Positions 46,999 to 56,416 of a stretch of DNA of 64,000 nucleotides are shown here, in pieces. The DNA lies in the NCBI RefSeq assembly GCF_001757995.1, contig NZ_LXLV01000067.1, positions 1 to 64,000 on the forward strand. The letters run 5' to 3'. The notes below the pieces were generated by a model. The model saw nothing but the letters and a program-made list of their open reading frames with translations. It ran no database searches and was not told where the DNA came from. The stretch comes from Bacillus mycoides (GTDB taxonomy: Bacteria; Bacillota; Bacilli; Bacillales; Bacillaceae_G). The translations under genes and the position numbers were made by a program. Within the stretch, counting starts at the first letter, position 1. Each line of letters begins with the position of its first letter.

Positions 46999-49203
46999 AT
47001 GATTTGGAATTGGTTACGTAAGAAAAAAAACTCAAATACAAAAGAGACAGATGATTCGAAACAACAGCCGGATGATCAAAAGGAACATAACAAAGATAAG
47101 AATGGCGAGCCAAAAAATACGGAACAAACTGAGGATAATTCTCAAAACAAACAACAAAGTTCTAAACAAGAAGATTCTTCTCAAAACAAGCAACAAAGTT
47201 CTAAACAAGAGGATAATTCTCAAAACAAACAACAAAATTCTAAACAAGAAGATTCTTCTCAAAACAAACAACAAAATTCTAAACAAGAAGATTCTTCTCA
47301 AAACAAGCAACAAAGTTCTAAACAAGAGGATAATTCTCAAAACAAGCAGCAAAGTTCTAAACAAGAAGATTCTTCTCAAAACAAGCAACAAAGTTCTAAA
47401 CAAGAGGATAATTCTCAAAACAAACAACAAAATTCTAAACAGGAAGATTCTTCTCAAAACAAGCAACAAAGTTCTAAACAAGAGGATAATTCTCAAAACA
47501 AGCAGCAAAATTCTAAACAAGAAGATTCTTCTCAAAACAAGCAACAAAGTTCTAAACAAGAGGATAATTCTCAAAACAAACAGCAAAATTCTAAACAAGA
47601 GGATAATTCTCAAAACAAGCAACAAAGTTCTAAACAAGAGGGTAATTCTCAAAACAAACAGCAAAGCTCTAAACAAGATGATAATTCTCAAAACAAACAA
47701 CAAAGCTCAGGAAGTAACAGCATTTATGACTTTAGCAAACCAGAAAAAGACCATATTCATTCTCTACAAGAGTTAATTGAGAAGCTAAAACAGTCTAGTG
47801 ATTTTGTTAATTACCATACATCTGACGATGAAACGATACCTTATTGGATTTCTTACTATCGTCCTTCACTTGATGGTGAGAAATTACAAAAATATTTAAT
47901 GCCTACTCTTTTGGAACGCCCTTGTGCTTCATTAGAAGTATTAAAAGAACATATTCCGATGAGCGGTATTACAATTACAAATGATTTACAAAAGATTGAG
48001 GACATGGTTTTAAAAGGGCATGCAATTATTCAATTAAATCAGCAAGATCAAAAGTGTATGCTTGCAAATATTGCAATTGATAATTATCGTGCACCAACTC
48101 CTCCATTAAATGAATCGACTGTTATTGGTCCTCAAGAAGGATTCGTAGAAGATATTGATACAAACATTAATTTAGTACGAAAACGCCTTCCTGTTTTAGA
48201 TCTCCAAACAAAAGAGATGATTATCGGAGAGTTCTCAAAAACAAAAGTCGTTATGATGTATTTAAATAACTTAGCTGAAAAAGAAAATGTAGATTTTCTA
48301 GAGGAATCATTACGGGCTCTTAAATATGATCAAATTAACGATAGTGCATATATACAAGAATTAATGGGGGAAAAATCCATTTTCCCTCTCTATATCAATA
48401 CAGAACGCACTGATAGAGTTACAAAAGCACTAATTGATGGAAAAATCGCTATTTTTGTTGATGGTTCTCCAAGTGTTCTACTAACACCTGTATCATATTT
48501 CGATTTTTTCATTTCACCAGAAGACTATAACGTTTCTTGGTTATACGCTACATTCTCAAGGATTTTACGGCTAATCGCTGTTTTATTCTCAATTTGCGCG
48601 ACACCATTATATGTTGCCACTTTAAACTATCACTATGAATTAGTTCCTAGTGATTTATTGGAAACGTTAATTTTATCAAGGGCGCAAGTACCGTTTCCAC
48701 CTTTAATTGAAGCACTCTTCTTAGAACTTGCCATTGATTTATTAAGAGAAGCTGGTGCGAGATTACCAATGAAAGTTGGTCAAACACTTGGTATTGTAGG
48801 CGGTATCGTAATCGGACAAGCATCTGTACAAGCTGGTTTAACGAGTAATATTTTATTAATTATCGTTGCCTTATCAGCGTTAGCTTCCTTTATTACGCCC
48901 ATTTATAAAATGGGAAACGCCGTTCGTTTACTGCGTTTCCCATTTCTCGCCTTTGCAGAAATAGGTGGTCTATTTGGTATCTCTCTTGGATTTATCTTTT
49001 TATTTACCCATCTTTTTAGACTAACTTCTTTACGTAAACCGTACGCGCTTTTTTATCCAACTAGACAACAATCAATGAAAGATTCATGGATTCGTTTTCC
49101 ATTAACGATGATTGATACACGAGACGTACAAGCGAGACCACAGCATGTGAAAAAGTCAGCAAAAGGAATTTCAACAAAACATAGATCGGATTTTGATGAT
49201 TAA
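46999..49203 (+). CDS. gerIA: Spore germinant receptor subunit A (GerI/GerH type)
   Basis: 734 residues. The A subunit of a nutrient receptor in the spore inner membrane. An unusual N-terminal hydrophilic domain carries 15 copies of a 13-residue Q/S/N/K unit (about residues 47-237), a feature known for B. cereus GerIA. It is followed by the GerA domain (SIYDFSKPEKDHIHSLQELIEKLKQSSDF..., RKRLPVLDLQTKEMIIGE) and about five membrane segments at the C-terminus. gerI and gerH are hard to separate; the symbol is tentative. Confidence 0.9.
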   Translation: MIWNWLRKKKNSNTKETDDSKQQPDDQKEHNKDKNGEPKNTEQTEDNSQNKQQSSKQEDSSQNKQQSSKQEDNSQNKQQNSKQEDSSQNKQQNSKQEDSSQNKQQSSKQEDNSQNKQQSSKQEDSSQNKQQSSKQEDNSQNKQQNSKQEDSSQNKQQSSKQEDNSQNKQQNSKQEDSSQNKQQSSKQEDNSQNKQQNSKQEDNSQNKQQSSKQEGNSQNKQQSSKQDDNSQNKQQSSGSNSIYDFSKPEKDHIHSLQELIEKLKQSSDFVNYHTSDDETIPYWISYYRPSLDGEKLQKYLMPTLLERPCASLEVLKEHIPMSGITITNDLQKIEDMVLKGHAIIQLNQQDQKCMLANIAIDNYRAPTPPLNESTVIGPQEGFVEDIDTNINLVRKRLPVLDLQTKEMIIGEFSKTKVVMMYLNNLAEKENVDFLEESLRALKYDQINDSAYIQELMGEKSIFPLYINTERTDRVTKALIDGKIAIFVDGSPSVLLTPVSYFDFFISPEDYNVSWLYATFSRILRLIAVLFSICATPLYVATLNYHYELVPSDLLETLILSRAQVPFPPLIEALFLELAIDLLREAGARLPMKVGQTLGIVGGIVIGQASVQAGLTSNILLIIVALSALASFITPIYKMGNAVRLLRFPFLAFAEIGGLFGISLGFIFLFTHLFRLTSLRKPYALFYPTRQQSMKDSWIRFPLTMIDTRDVQARPQHVKKSAKGISTKHRSDFDD
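47137..47709 (+). repeat. Fifteen tandem 39-bp in-frame repeats in gerIA
   Basis: Unit encodes (N/S)SQNKQQ(S/N)SKQED; the last copy is partial. Units differ only in a few positions (AAC/AAG, GAA/GAG, N/S), so number may vary between strains. Confidence 0.95.
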
Positions 49204-49219
49204 GAAATGAGGTGCATTG

Positions 49220-50314
49220 ATGAGTAAAGTTCAAGAAAAATATCAAATATCTCCTATTTTTGTTTTCTTCTTAATTCACAGTGCACAGTTTGGCGCTGGC
49301 GTTCTCGGGTTTGCTCGAATTATAGCAAAAGTCGCTGGATACGACAGCTGGATGGGAGTTCTAATCACAGGAATCTGTATCCATATTCTTATATGGATGA
49401 TGTATTTCTTATTAAAAGAAACAAACGGGAATTTAATTGATTTACATCGACAAACATTTGGAAAATGGCTAGGAAACGGTATTAGTCTTATCTTTATGAT
49501 GTATTTTTTAATCGTCAGTATTTCTGTCATTCGAACATACGTTGAAATTATTCAAGTGTGGATGTTCCCTACCGCTTCAACTTGGATGTTAACACTCTTT
49601 TTATGCTTAGTTAGCTATTACATTATTTCTTCCGGATTTCGTGTAATTACTGGCATTTGCGTTATCTCTATTGGCGGTACATTAGGATATTTATTTCTTA
49701 GCCTTTTCGTTTTGAAATATTCACATTGGGCTAATTTACTACCTATATTCACACATTCTTTTTCAGATATTTTAAAAGCTGCAAAACTTTCAATATATAG
49801 TATGACCGGATTTGAGGTCTATCTTATGATATATCCATTTGTAAAACAACCTAAAAAATCGCATAAATTCGCTCAATACGGAGCACTATTTTCAAACTTT
49901 CTATATTTATTTAGTACCATTTTAGCCTTTACTTTTTTTAGTGAAAAACAATTGTCAAAAACAATATGGTCACAACTTTCTATGACCCAGGTAATCCAAT
50001 TACCATTCATAGAAAGGTTAGAATATATTGCAATCTCAGCTTATGCGCTCGTTATTATTACGAGTTCAATTCTTCCTTTATGGGCAGCAACAAGAGGAAC
50101 ACATGAAATATTTCGTGTAAAACAAAAAGAGATTTTAGTCACTTTTATGCTCATTACCCTCGTTGTTTCACAAATTTTAACAAATAGACATGATATTAAT
50201 AACTTTATTAGTAATGCATCAAAAATTAGTTTTTGGCTCATGTATGTATACATCCCAATTTTATTTATTATTGTGTGGGTGAAAAGAAAATGGAAAAAAT
50301 CAAAAGAAAATTAA
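49220..50314 (+). CDS. gerIB: Spore germinant receptor subunit B (permease-like)
   Basis: 364 residues, ten membrane segments, GerB (APC-superfamily) fold. The N-terminus KYQISPIFVFFLIHSAQFGAGVLGFARIIAKVAGYDSW is typical. It likely contacts the nutrient. A TTG at 49217 precedes; ATG 49220 with SD GAGGTG is chosen. Confidence 0.92.
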   Translation: MSKVQEKYQISPIFVFFLIHSAQFGAGVLGFARIIAKVAGYDSWMGVLITGICIHILIWMMYFLLKETNGNLIDLHRQTFGKWLGNGISLIFMMYFLIVSISVIRTYVEIIQVWMFPTASTWMLTLFLCLVSYYIISSGFRVITGICVISIGGTLGYLFLSLFVLKYSHWANLLPIFTHSFSDILKAAKLSIYSMTGFEVYLMIYPFVKQPKKSHKFAQYGALFSNFLYLFSTILAFTFFSEKQLSKTIWSQLSMTQVIQLPFIERLEYIAISAYALVIITSSILPLWAATRGTHEIFRVKQKEILVTFMLITLVVSQILTNRHDINNFISNASKISFWLMYVYIPILFIIVWVKRKWKKSKEN

Positions 50315-51369
50315 TACTTCTTTCTTGTATAACAATCTTCAGTCTAACTGGATGTTTACAAAAAAATATTATCGATGATGTACAACTTATTCAAGGAACC
50401 GTATTTGATGTAGGAAAAGATAATAAAGTAAAAGTGACATTCGTTTGTCCCATTCAGCGAAAAGGAAATAAAGTTCAAGTTTTTGAAGGAACGGCAAATG
50501 CGGTAAAACAAGTAAAAGCAGACACATCTTTAGAATCTTCTCAACCATTTGCTAGCGGACAAATGCGAGTTGCTCTATTTACTACAAAAATTGCAAAAAA
50601 AGGAATGTCTACTACATTTGACACATTAATTCGAGATGTGAATATAGGGAACGCTTTATATGTTGCTTTATTAGAAGGAAGTGGCACTGAACTTTTAAAA
50701 GGAAAATATACGACTTCATCCAATGTTGCAATTTATATAAAGAAATTGCTAGAACATAATATGGAAACTGGTCCTTTACCAAAGGATAACCTGCATGTAG
50801 GAGCATTCCGTTATTATCAAGAAGGGCAAGACTACTATATTCCGATTTTAAAGAAACATGCTGACAAAATAAAAATCATTGGAATTGGTCTTTTTAAAAA
50901 GGATAAATATATCGGTAAAATTGAGGAAAAAGATATGTTCATATTTAAAGGACTGTTAGAGAAACACAGATTAGATTCACATGAATTTAAAACGGATTCT
51001 GCGTACGTAATGATTAATAATATTCGTTCTGTTCCAACTTACGATATAAAAATAAAAAACGGTAAGCCTTCTTTTTTTATTCATGTTACGCTTGATGCTC
51101 GTATTCAAGAATTATCGAAACAAATTAACTTAGAAAATGTAAAGAACACAAACAACATTGAAAAAGCCATCCAAAAACAATTGGATACACAGGGGAACAA
51201 ACTAATTAAACAGTTTAAATCTTTAGGTGTCGATCCTCTTGGGCTAGGAGCTAAATATAAGCAACATTATCGTCCATTTAAATTAGAAGAGTGGAAAAAA
51301 ATGTACAAAGATGTCCCTGTTAACATAAAATACACCGTAAATATTACAAATTCTGGTGTAATTGAATAA
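50290..51369 (+). CDS. gerIC: Spore germinant receptor subunit C lipoprotein
   Basis: 359 residues. Lipoprotein signal peptide with lipobox SLTGC (Cys 18), then the GerC domain, C-terminal region VTLDARIQELSKQINLENVKN...YKQHYRPFKLEEWKKMY. It starts inside the end of gerIB (25-base overlap), so translation is coupled. Order A-B-C. Confidence 0.92.
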   Translation: MEKIKRKLILLSCITIFSLTGCLQKNIIDDVQLIQGTVFDVGKDNKVKVTFVCPIQRKGNKVQVFEGTANAVKQVKADTSLESSQPFASGQMRVALFTTKIAKKGMSTTFDTLIRDVNIGNALYVALLEGSGTELLKGKYTTSSNVAIYIKKLLEHNMETGPLPKDNLHVGAFRYYQEGQDYYIPILKKHADKIKIIGIGLFKKDKYIGKIEEKDMFIFKGLLEKHRLDSHEFKTDSAYVMINNIRSVPTYDIKIKNGKPSFFIHVTLDARIQELSKQINLENVKNTNNIEKAIQKQLDTQGNKLIKQFKSLGVDPLGLGAKYKQHYRPFKLEEWKKMYKDVPVNIKYTVNITNSGVIE

Positions 51370-51379
51370 GTTAATGATT

Positions 51380-51427
51380 GAACTCCCCTCTCTGGCATGG
51401 TACAACGGAGAGGGGAGTTTTTATTTT
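51380..51427 (+). terminator. Terminator after gerIC
   Basis: AACTCCCCTCTC / GAGAGGGGAGTTT stem with long loop, T run. Confidence 0.8.
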
Positions 51428-51461
51428 TAAATAGAGAAAAGGGATATTTACGGGGGAGCTT

Positions 51462-51647
51462 ATGTCTAAAAAATTAGTAAAACCTATTTTAAATGGTATT
51501 TTATTTCTCGGCGTCTTTTTATTTGCTCATACATACTTAAAAAATGTTTCTTTCACACGTTATTTACTTGTCGTTATACCAATGCTACTCATCGGAATGT
51601 TTGGCATTGATCTTATTTTATCTATTTTAATTAAGAAAGAAGAATAA
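51462..51647 (+). CDS. Small membrane protein
   Basis: 61 residues with two membrane segments (about 9-26 and 32-55), ending IKKEE. GGGGGAGC SD before the ATG. Function unknown; it is separated from the ger operon by a terminator. Confidence 0.65.
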   Translation: MSKKLVKPILNGILFLGVFLFAHTYLKNVSFTRYLLVVIPMLLIGMFGIDLILSILIKKEE

Positions 51648-51652
51648 CGAGC

Positions 51653-51686
51653 AAACATCTTATTTCTCATAAGATGTTTTTTTATT
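51653..51686 (+). terminator. Terminator after small membrane protein gene
   Basis: AAACATCTTAT / ATAAGATGTTT stem and a T run. Confidence 0.8.
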
Positions 51687-51744
51687 AAATAACCACCTTA
51701 TGTTACAATAAACTTCGGCATAACGTAAGAAAGGATGAAACAGC

Positions 51745-52173
51745 ATGACAAACGAAAAAGGTTTAGATAAAGGATACGAACTTGTTGCAAAAATGCATGA
51801 AGAGTTCGGACATCCTGTGACAAATACTCCAACAAAACTAACAGAAGAGCGTGCAAAAATTCGTGCTAGCTTTATGCAAGAAGAGTTAGAAGAGTTTCTA
51901 GAAGCAACAACTGTTGAAGATCAATATGATGCACTTATTGACCTTATTTACTTTGCATTCGGAACGTTTGCAGAAATGGGCGTACGTCCAGATAAAGGAT
52001 TTGAAATTGTAAACAACGCTAACATGGCAAAACTATTCCCTGATGGGAAGCCTCGCTTCCGTGAAGGCGACGGCAAAATTTTAAAACCTGAAGGCTGGCA
52101 AGCACCAGAACCACAACTTCGTGCTGAAATCGAACGCCAACGTCAAGAGGTATTGGTAAACGCAGGTAAATAA
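51745..52173 (+). CDS. MazG/all-alpha NTP pyrophosphohydrolase-like protein
   Basis: 142 residues. The segment RASFMQEELEEFLEATTVEDQYDALIDLIYFAFG has the EExxE ... ExxD (here EELEEF and DALIDL) metal-binding pattern of MazG/phosphoribosyl-ATP pyrophosphohydrolase-like all-alpha enzymes. It likely removes aberrant nucleoside triphosphates. Monocistronic. Confidence 0.78.
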   Translation: MTNEKGLDKGYELVAKMHEEFGHPVTNTPTKLTEERAKIRASFMQEELEEFLEATTVEDQYDALIDLIYFAFGTFAEMGVRPDKGFEIVNNANMAKLFPDGKPRFREGDGKILKPEGWQAPEPQLRAEIERQRQEVLVNAGK

Positions 52174-52181
52174 TGTAAGAG

Positions 52182-52214
52182 AAACTGCTAGGAATATTCT
52201 TAGCAGTTTTTTTT
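52182..52214 (+). terminator. Terminator after MazG-like gene
   Basis: AAACTGCTA / TAGCAGTTT stem, loop GGAATATTCT, T run. Confidence 0.8.
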
Positions 52215-52336
52215 GTACTATCATTCACAAATCATGAACTTCGTATTTTACTACTTATCACATTTCAAAATATAAATATATTTTCCCTCAAAATAAAAAA
52301 TCTCCTTGCGCACAAGAGAATTTTTCATGTAATTCA

Positions 52337-53269
52337 TTAATGTCCCACATGTCCAGCATGCCCCGCTGCTCCTGCTGTAATTCCAGCTGTTCCCGCTGCA
52401 GTTCCAGCTCCTCCACCGTACCAAATTTGTTGTTGCCCTTGGTGATGTTGCTGCCCTTGGTGGTGATGTTGGCCTTGGTGATGTTGCTGCCCTTGGTGTT
52501 GATGTTGACCTTGGTGATGGTGTTGACCTTGGTGATGGTGTTGACCTTGGTGGTGATGTTGACCTTGGTGGTGATGTTGGCCTTGGTGGTGATGTTGGCC
52601 TTGGTGGTGGTGACCCTGGTGTGTTTGATACAGAACAGCCTGCGGATGAACCTGGTGATGACCGTGATGATGTACTTGTTGTTGATGGTGACCTTGGTGA
52701 TGATGACCATGATGCTGATGATGACCGTGATGTTGATGATGACCGTGATGTTGATGATGACCGTGATGTTGATGATGACCGTGATGTTGATGATGACCGT
52801 GATGTTGATGATGACCGTGATGGCCGTGATGCTCATGGTGCACATGATGACCGTGAACACCTTGAGGGAAACCGCCAACGCCACCAGCTACAACACCGAC
52901 GCCAGGTACAGGAAATCCTGTTTGTACGCCTCCCACGAAAGATGGAAACGTAGTTGGCATACCTACAGGAACCCCTCCTTGTGCGCCTCCCATGAAAGAT
53001 GGAAACGTAGTTAGCATACCTACAGGAACTCCCCCTTGTGCGCCCCCTACTAATGTTGGAATTCCTGTTTGCGCTCCAGCTACTGACGACGGAAATCCTG
53101 TTTGTACTCCAGCTACTGATGTTGGAAATCCTCCAGCTGCTCCTCCCATCCAACTTGGAATTCCGCCATATCCGTGTTGACCATCTCCTCCCATAAACAT
53201 CATTTGTTCATAACTATCCGATCCACCTCCGAAGAAGCCATGTGGTGCATTATTGTCCATCCCTTTCAT
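52337..53269 (-). CDS. His/Gly/Gln-rich low-complexity protein, probably spore surface
   Basis: About 310 residues. An N-terminal Gly/Pro/Val part has repeated GGxxxGxP units (about 30-125). A His-rich part follows: six GHHQHH units, then about ten GQHHHQ-like units, then an Ala/Gly tail. No signal peptide, no Cys. Likely a metal-binding or structural coat/exosporium protein; the family was not identified and this is inference from composition. Starts are GTG 53278, ATG 53269 and ATG 53260; ATG 53269 has SD AGAGGTG. Confidence 0.65.
   Translation of the reverse strand: MKGMDNNAPHGFFGGGSDSYEQMMFMGGDGQHGYGGIPSWMGGAAGGFPTSVAGVQTGFPSSVAGAQTGIPTLVGGAQGGVPVGMLTTFPSFMGGAQGGVPVGMPTTFPSFVGGVQTGFPVPGVGVVAGGVGGFPQGVHGHHVHHEHHGHHGHHQHHGHHQHHGHHQHHGHHQHHGHHQHHGHHQHHGHHHQGHHQQQVHHHGHHQVHPQAVLYQTHQGHHHQGQHHHQGQHHHQGQHHHQGQHHHQGQHHHQGQHQHQGQQHHQGQHHHQGQQHHQGQQQIWYGGGAGTAAGTAGITAGAAGHAGHVGH
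52436..52850 (-). repeat. Tandem 18-bp repeats in the His-rich gene
   Basis: On the plus strand TTGATGATGACCGTGATG and GTTGACCTTGGTGGTGAT type units. Open antisense frames here are artefacts of the repeats. Confidence 0.9.
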
Positions 53270-53480
53270 TCCTTTCACCTCTTCTGCTCAATTTAGCCTA
53301 CCTTTTTTATCATATTTCCTATAAAAAAATAGGTGTTTGTCTGTATAGGAATTCCGCACCTTTTTCTTCAACGAACGAATCGAATGAAAATATGTAAAAA
53401 GTTTTTAACGCGAACAGATTTATACAGAGTGGAATAATTGAAAACTTAGATGAAGGTGATCCAGAGATTATTTTCTATAT

Positions 53481-53517
53481 AAAAAAGCTCAGAGCATAAA
53501 CGCTCTGAGCTTTTATT
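53481..53517 (-). terminator. Terminator after leuS
   Basis: AAAAAAGCTCAGAGC / GCTCTGAGCTTTT stem. Confidence 0.88.
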
Positions 53518-53526
53518 TAACATTAA

Positions 53527-55935
53527 TTAGTTTGCAACAACGTTAACAAGTTTTCCAGGAACAACAATTACTTTACGAACTGTTTTCCCTTCGATTTGTT
53601 CTTTAATTGCCTCAAGTGCAAGTTGTTCCATTTCTTCTTTTGATGCGTCTTTACTCATTGTTAATTTTGCGCGAACTTTGCCCATAATTTGAACAACGAT
53701 TTCAACTTCATCTTCTACAAGTTTAGACTCATCAAATGTTGGCCAGCTTGCATATGTGATTGTTTCATTGTATCCAAGTTTGCTCCAAAGTTCTTCCCCG
53801 ATGTGAGGTGCAACTGGTGCAATCATTTTTACGAAACCTTCTACATATTCTTTCGGAAGTGTTTCAGCTTTGTATGCATCGTTGATGAATACCATCATTT
53901 GAGAAATCGCTGTGTTGAAGCGAAGCTCTGCATAGTCTTCTGTTACTTTCTTCACTGTTTGGTGGTAAGCTTTTTCAAGCTCTTTATTTGGTGCATCAGT
54001 GATTTTTTCACTTAATTCACCGTTATCTTGAATGAATAGGCGCCATACACGGTCTAGGAAACGACGAGCTCCGTCAAGACCATTTTCAGACCAAGCGATT
54101 GAAGCATCTAATGGTCCCATGAACATTTCGTATAGACGAAGTGTATCTGCACCGTGGCTTGCTACAATATCATCAGGGTTTACAACGTTACCTTTTGATT
54201 TACTCATTTTCTCGTTGTTTTCACCTAAGATCATACCTTGGTTGAATAATTGTTGGAACGGTTCTTTCGTTGGAACTACACCGATATCATATAATACTTT
54301 ATGCCAGAAACGAGCATATAGTAAGTGAAGTACAGCGTGCTCTGCTCCGCCGATATAAATATCAACTGGAAGCCATTGTTTTACTTTTTCAGGATCTACA
54401 AGTGCTTCGCTGTTGTTTGGATCGATGTAGCGTAGGTAGTACCAGCAGCTACCAGCCCATTGTGGCATTGTGTTTGTTTCACGACGACCTTTTTTACCAG
54501 TCTCAGGGTCAACAACATTTACCCACTCTTCAATGTTTGCAAGTGGTGACTCACCTGTACCTGAAGGACGAATGTTCTCTGTTTTCGGAAGAACTAATGG
54601 TAATTCTTCTTCTTTCACAGCTGTCATTGTGCCATCTTCCCAATGGATTACTGGAATTGGCTCACCCCAGTAACGTTGACGACTAAATAACCAGTCACGT
54701 AGACGGTACGTTACTTTTTGATTTCCTGCGCTTGTTACTTCAAGCCATTCAATCATTTTTACGATTGCTTCTTCTTTATTTAAACCATCAAGGAATGCTG
54801 AGTTTAGGTGTGCACCATCACCTGTGTATGCTTCTTTCGTAATGTCTCCGCCTTTTACAACTTCCTTCATTGGAAGATTGAATACTGATGCGAATTCATA
54901 GTCACGCTCATCGTGAGCTGGAACCGCCATTACAGCACCTGTTCCGTAAGTTGCAAGAACATAGTCAGCAATCCAGATTGGTAATTTCTCACCATTTACT
55001 GGGTTAACTGCGTAAGCACCAGTGAATACACCAGTTTTCTCTTTCGCAAGTTCTGTACGCTCTAGATCACTCTTCATTTTTACAGAATTAATGTAAGCTT
55101 CTACAGCTTCTTTTTGATCTGCTGTTGTAATGTCAGTAACAAGTGCATGCTCTGGAGCCAGTACACAGTAGCTTGCTCCAAATAGTGTATCAGGACGCGT
55201 TGTGAAAACTGTGAACTTCTCATCTGTACCATCGATGTTGAAGTGTACTTCTGCACCTTCAGAACGACCGATCCAGTTACGCTGCATATCTTTTAAGCTT
55301 TCTGGCCAATCAAGCTCATCTAGATCTTCTAATAGACGATCTCCGTAAGCTGTAATTTTTAACATCCACTGTCTCATCGGACGACGCTCAACTGGATGTC
55401 CACCGCGCTCACTCTTACCGTCAATTATTTCTTCATTCGCAAGTACTGTACCAAGTGCTGGGCACCAGTTTACAGGTACTTCATCAACGTAAGCTAAGCC
55501 TTTTTCAAATAGTTTTAGGAAGATCCATTGTGTCCACTTGTAGTAGGTTGGATCTGTTGTATTTACTTCACGATCCCAATCGTAAGAGAAACCTAATGCT
55601 TTAATTTGATTACGGAACGTATTAATATTAAGCTCTGTAAATTCTGCCGGACTGTTTCCAGTATCAAGTGCATATTGCTCTGCTGGAAGACCGAACGCAT
55701 CCCATCCCATTGGATGAAGAACGTTATATCCTTGCATACGCTTCATACGAGATAAAATATCTGTCGCTGTATAACCTTCTGGATGACCTACGTGTAAGCC
55801 CGCACCTGATGGATATGGGAACATATCTAGTGCATAAAATTTTGGTTTTTCTGTCTCATCTGGCGTACGGAATGTTTTATTCTCTTCCCAATGACCTTGC
55901 CACTTCTTCTCAATTTCTTGATGATTAAAGCTCAT
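53527..55935 (-). CDS. leuS: Leucyl-tRNA synthetase
   Basis: 802 residues, class I synthetase. HIGH-type motif HVGHPEGY (about residue 47, His-Gly-His), [10 protein letters not shown] (KMSKS) near residue 576, an editing domain in between ([31 protein letters not shown]). Charges tRNA-Leu. Regulated by the upstream T-box leader. Confidence 0.98.
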   Translation of the reverse strand: MSFNHQEIEKKWQGHWEENKTFRTPDETEKPKFYALDMFPYPSGAGLHVGHPEGYTATDILSRMKRMQGYNVLHPMGWDAFGLPAEQYALDTGNSPAEFTELNINTFRNQIKALGFSYDWDREVNTTDPTYYKWTQWIFLKLFEKGLAYVDEVPVNWCPALGTVLANEEIIDGKSERGGHPVERRPMRQWMLKITAYGDRLLEDLDELDWPESLKDMQRNWIGRSEGAEVHFNIDGTDEKFTVFTTRPDTLFGASYCVLAPEHALVTDITTADQKEAVEAYINSVKMKSDLERTELAKEKTGVFTGAYAVNPVNGEKLPIWIADYVLATYGTGAVMAVPAHDERDYEFASVFNLPMKEVVKGGDITKEAYTGDGAHLNSAFLDGLNKEEAIVKMIEWLEVTSAGNQKVTYRLRDWLFSRQRYWGEPIPVIHWEDGTMTAVKEEELPLVLPKTENIRPSGTGESPLANIEEWVNVVDPETGKKGRRETNTMPQWAGSCWYYLRYIDPNNSEALVDPEKVKQWLPVDIYIGGAEHAVLHLLYARFWHKVLYDIGVVPTKEPFQQLFNQGMILGENNEKMSKSKGNVVNPDDIVASHGADTLRLYEMFMGPLDASIAWSENGLDGARRFLDRVWRLFIQDNGELSEKITDAPNKELEKAYHQTVKKVTEDYAELRFNTAISQMMVFINDAYKAETLPKEYVEGFVKMIAPVAPHIGEELWSKLGYNETITYASWPTFDESKLVEDEVEIVVQIMGKVRAKLTMSKDASKEEMEQLALEAIKEQIEGKTVRKVIVVPGKLVNVVAN

Positions 55936-55976
55936 GAGATACCCTCCTTGAAATTCAATTTATTTTCACCGCCCAA

Positions 55977-56230
55977 AATACAAAAAACCTCTCATCCCTA
56001 GAAAGGGACGAGAGGTTATAGATTCCCGCGGTACCACCCTAAATTAATGTAATAAATACATTCGCTTAGATCCGTAACGTGGATTAACGGCAATTGCTAC
56101 TAAATGTTCGCAACTGCAACTCAAAGGCGAGTTCATAACGAAACGTGGATTGACTTGCACCGACCGTCAACTCTCTAAACCAGCTTCTATTACTACTACT
56201 CCTTCTCACTGTTATTACAAATATGAGTTA
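55977..56230 (-). promoter_or_regulatory. Leucine T-box riboswitch of leuS
   Basis: On the minus strand the conserved T-box AGGGTGGTACCGCGGGAATC (56040-56021) is followed by the terminator hairpin at 55983-56018 (AACCTCTCGTCCC / GGGATGAGAGGTT, T run). Stem I features AGAGAGTTGACGGTCGGTGCAAG lie near 56180. A CTC leucine codon in GAACTCGCC (56131-56129) is the likely specifier. Uncharged tRNA-Leu would allow read-through into leuS. Confidence 0.92.
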
Positions 56231-56380
56231 ATGTGAACTACCAACCACTTAGCATCTCTTAAGAGCTTACTTAAAGCGGTGGCTTCTCGGTTAATCGTTA
56301 TTCTTAATAACTAACGAATTCGTCTTAGGACAGCCGAGCTATCTCCCTTGTTCCAAAGGTTATTTTATTACTATTTATTT
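56231..56380 (-). ncRNA. 5' extension of the leuS leader, unknown structure
   Basis: About 150 nt between the promoter and the T-box. It has a hairpin with CTCGG/CCGAG arms around TTAGTTATTAAGAATAACGATTAA and a segment AGAGATGCTAAGTGGTTGG that looks like a degenerate Stem I. It may be part of the leader fold. Confidence 0.35.
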
Positions 56381-56386
56381 AAATAT

Positions 56387-56415
56387 ATTCTAAAACATGT
56401 TGCATGTTCCGTCAA
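56387..56415 (-). promoter_or_regulatory. Sigma A promoter of leuS
   Basis: TTGACG, 17 bases, TAGAAT. It abuts the stop codon of the MFS gene at 56417. Confidence 0.7.
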
Positions 56416-56416
56416 A

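Noticed and set aside
47137-47709. Possible CRISPR-like array
   Set aside because: Repeats are tandem and contiguous with no spacers, and they are in frame in gerIA.
47032-47776. Long antisense and alternative frames across the gerIA repeats
   Set aside because: They arise from the 39-bp repeat being a multiple of three and lack starts or composition of real genes.
52288-53180. Several overlapping plus and minus frames across the His-rich gene
   Set aside because: Low-complexity repeats keep all frames open; only the minus frame at 52337-53269 has an SD and sensible composition.
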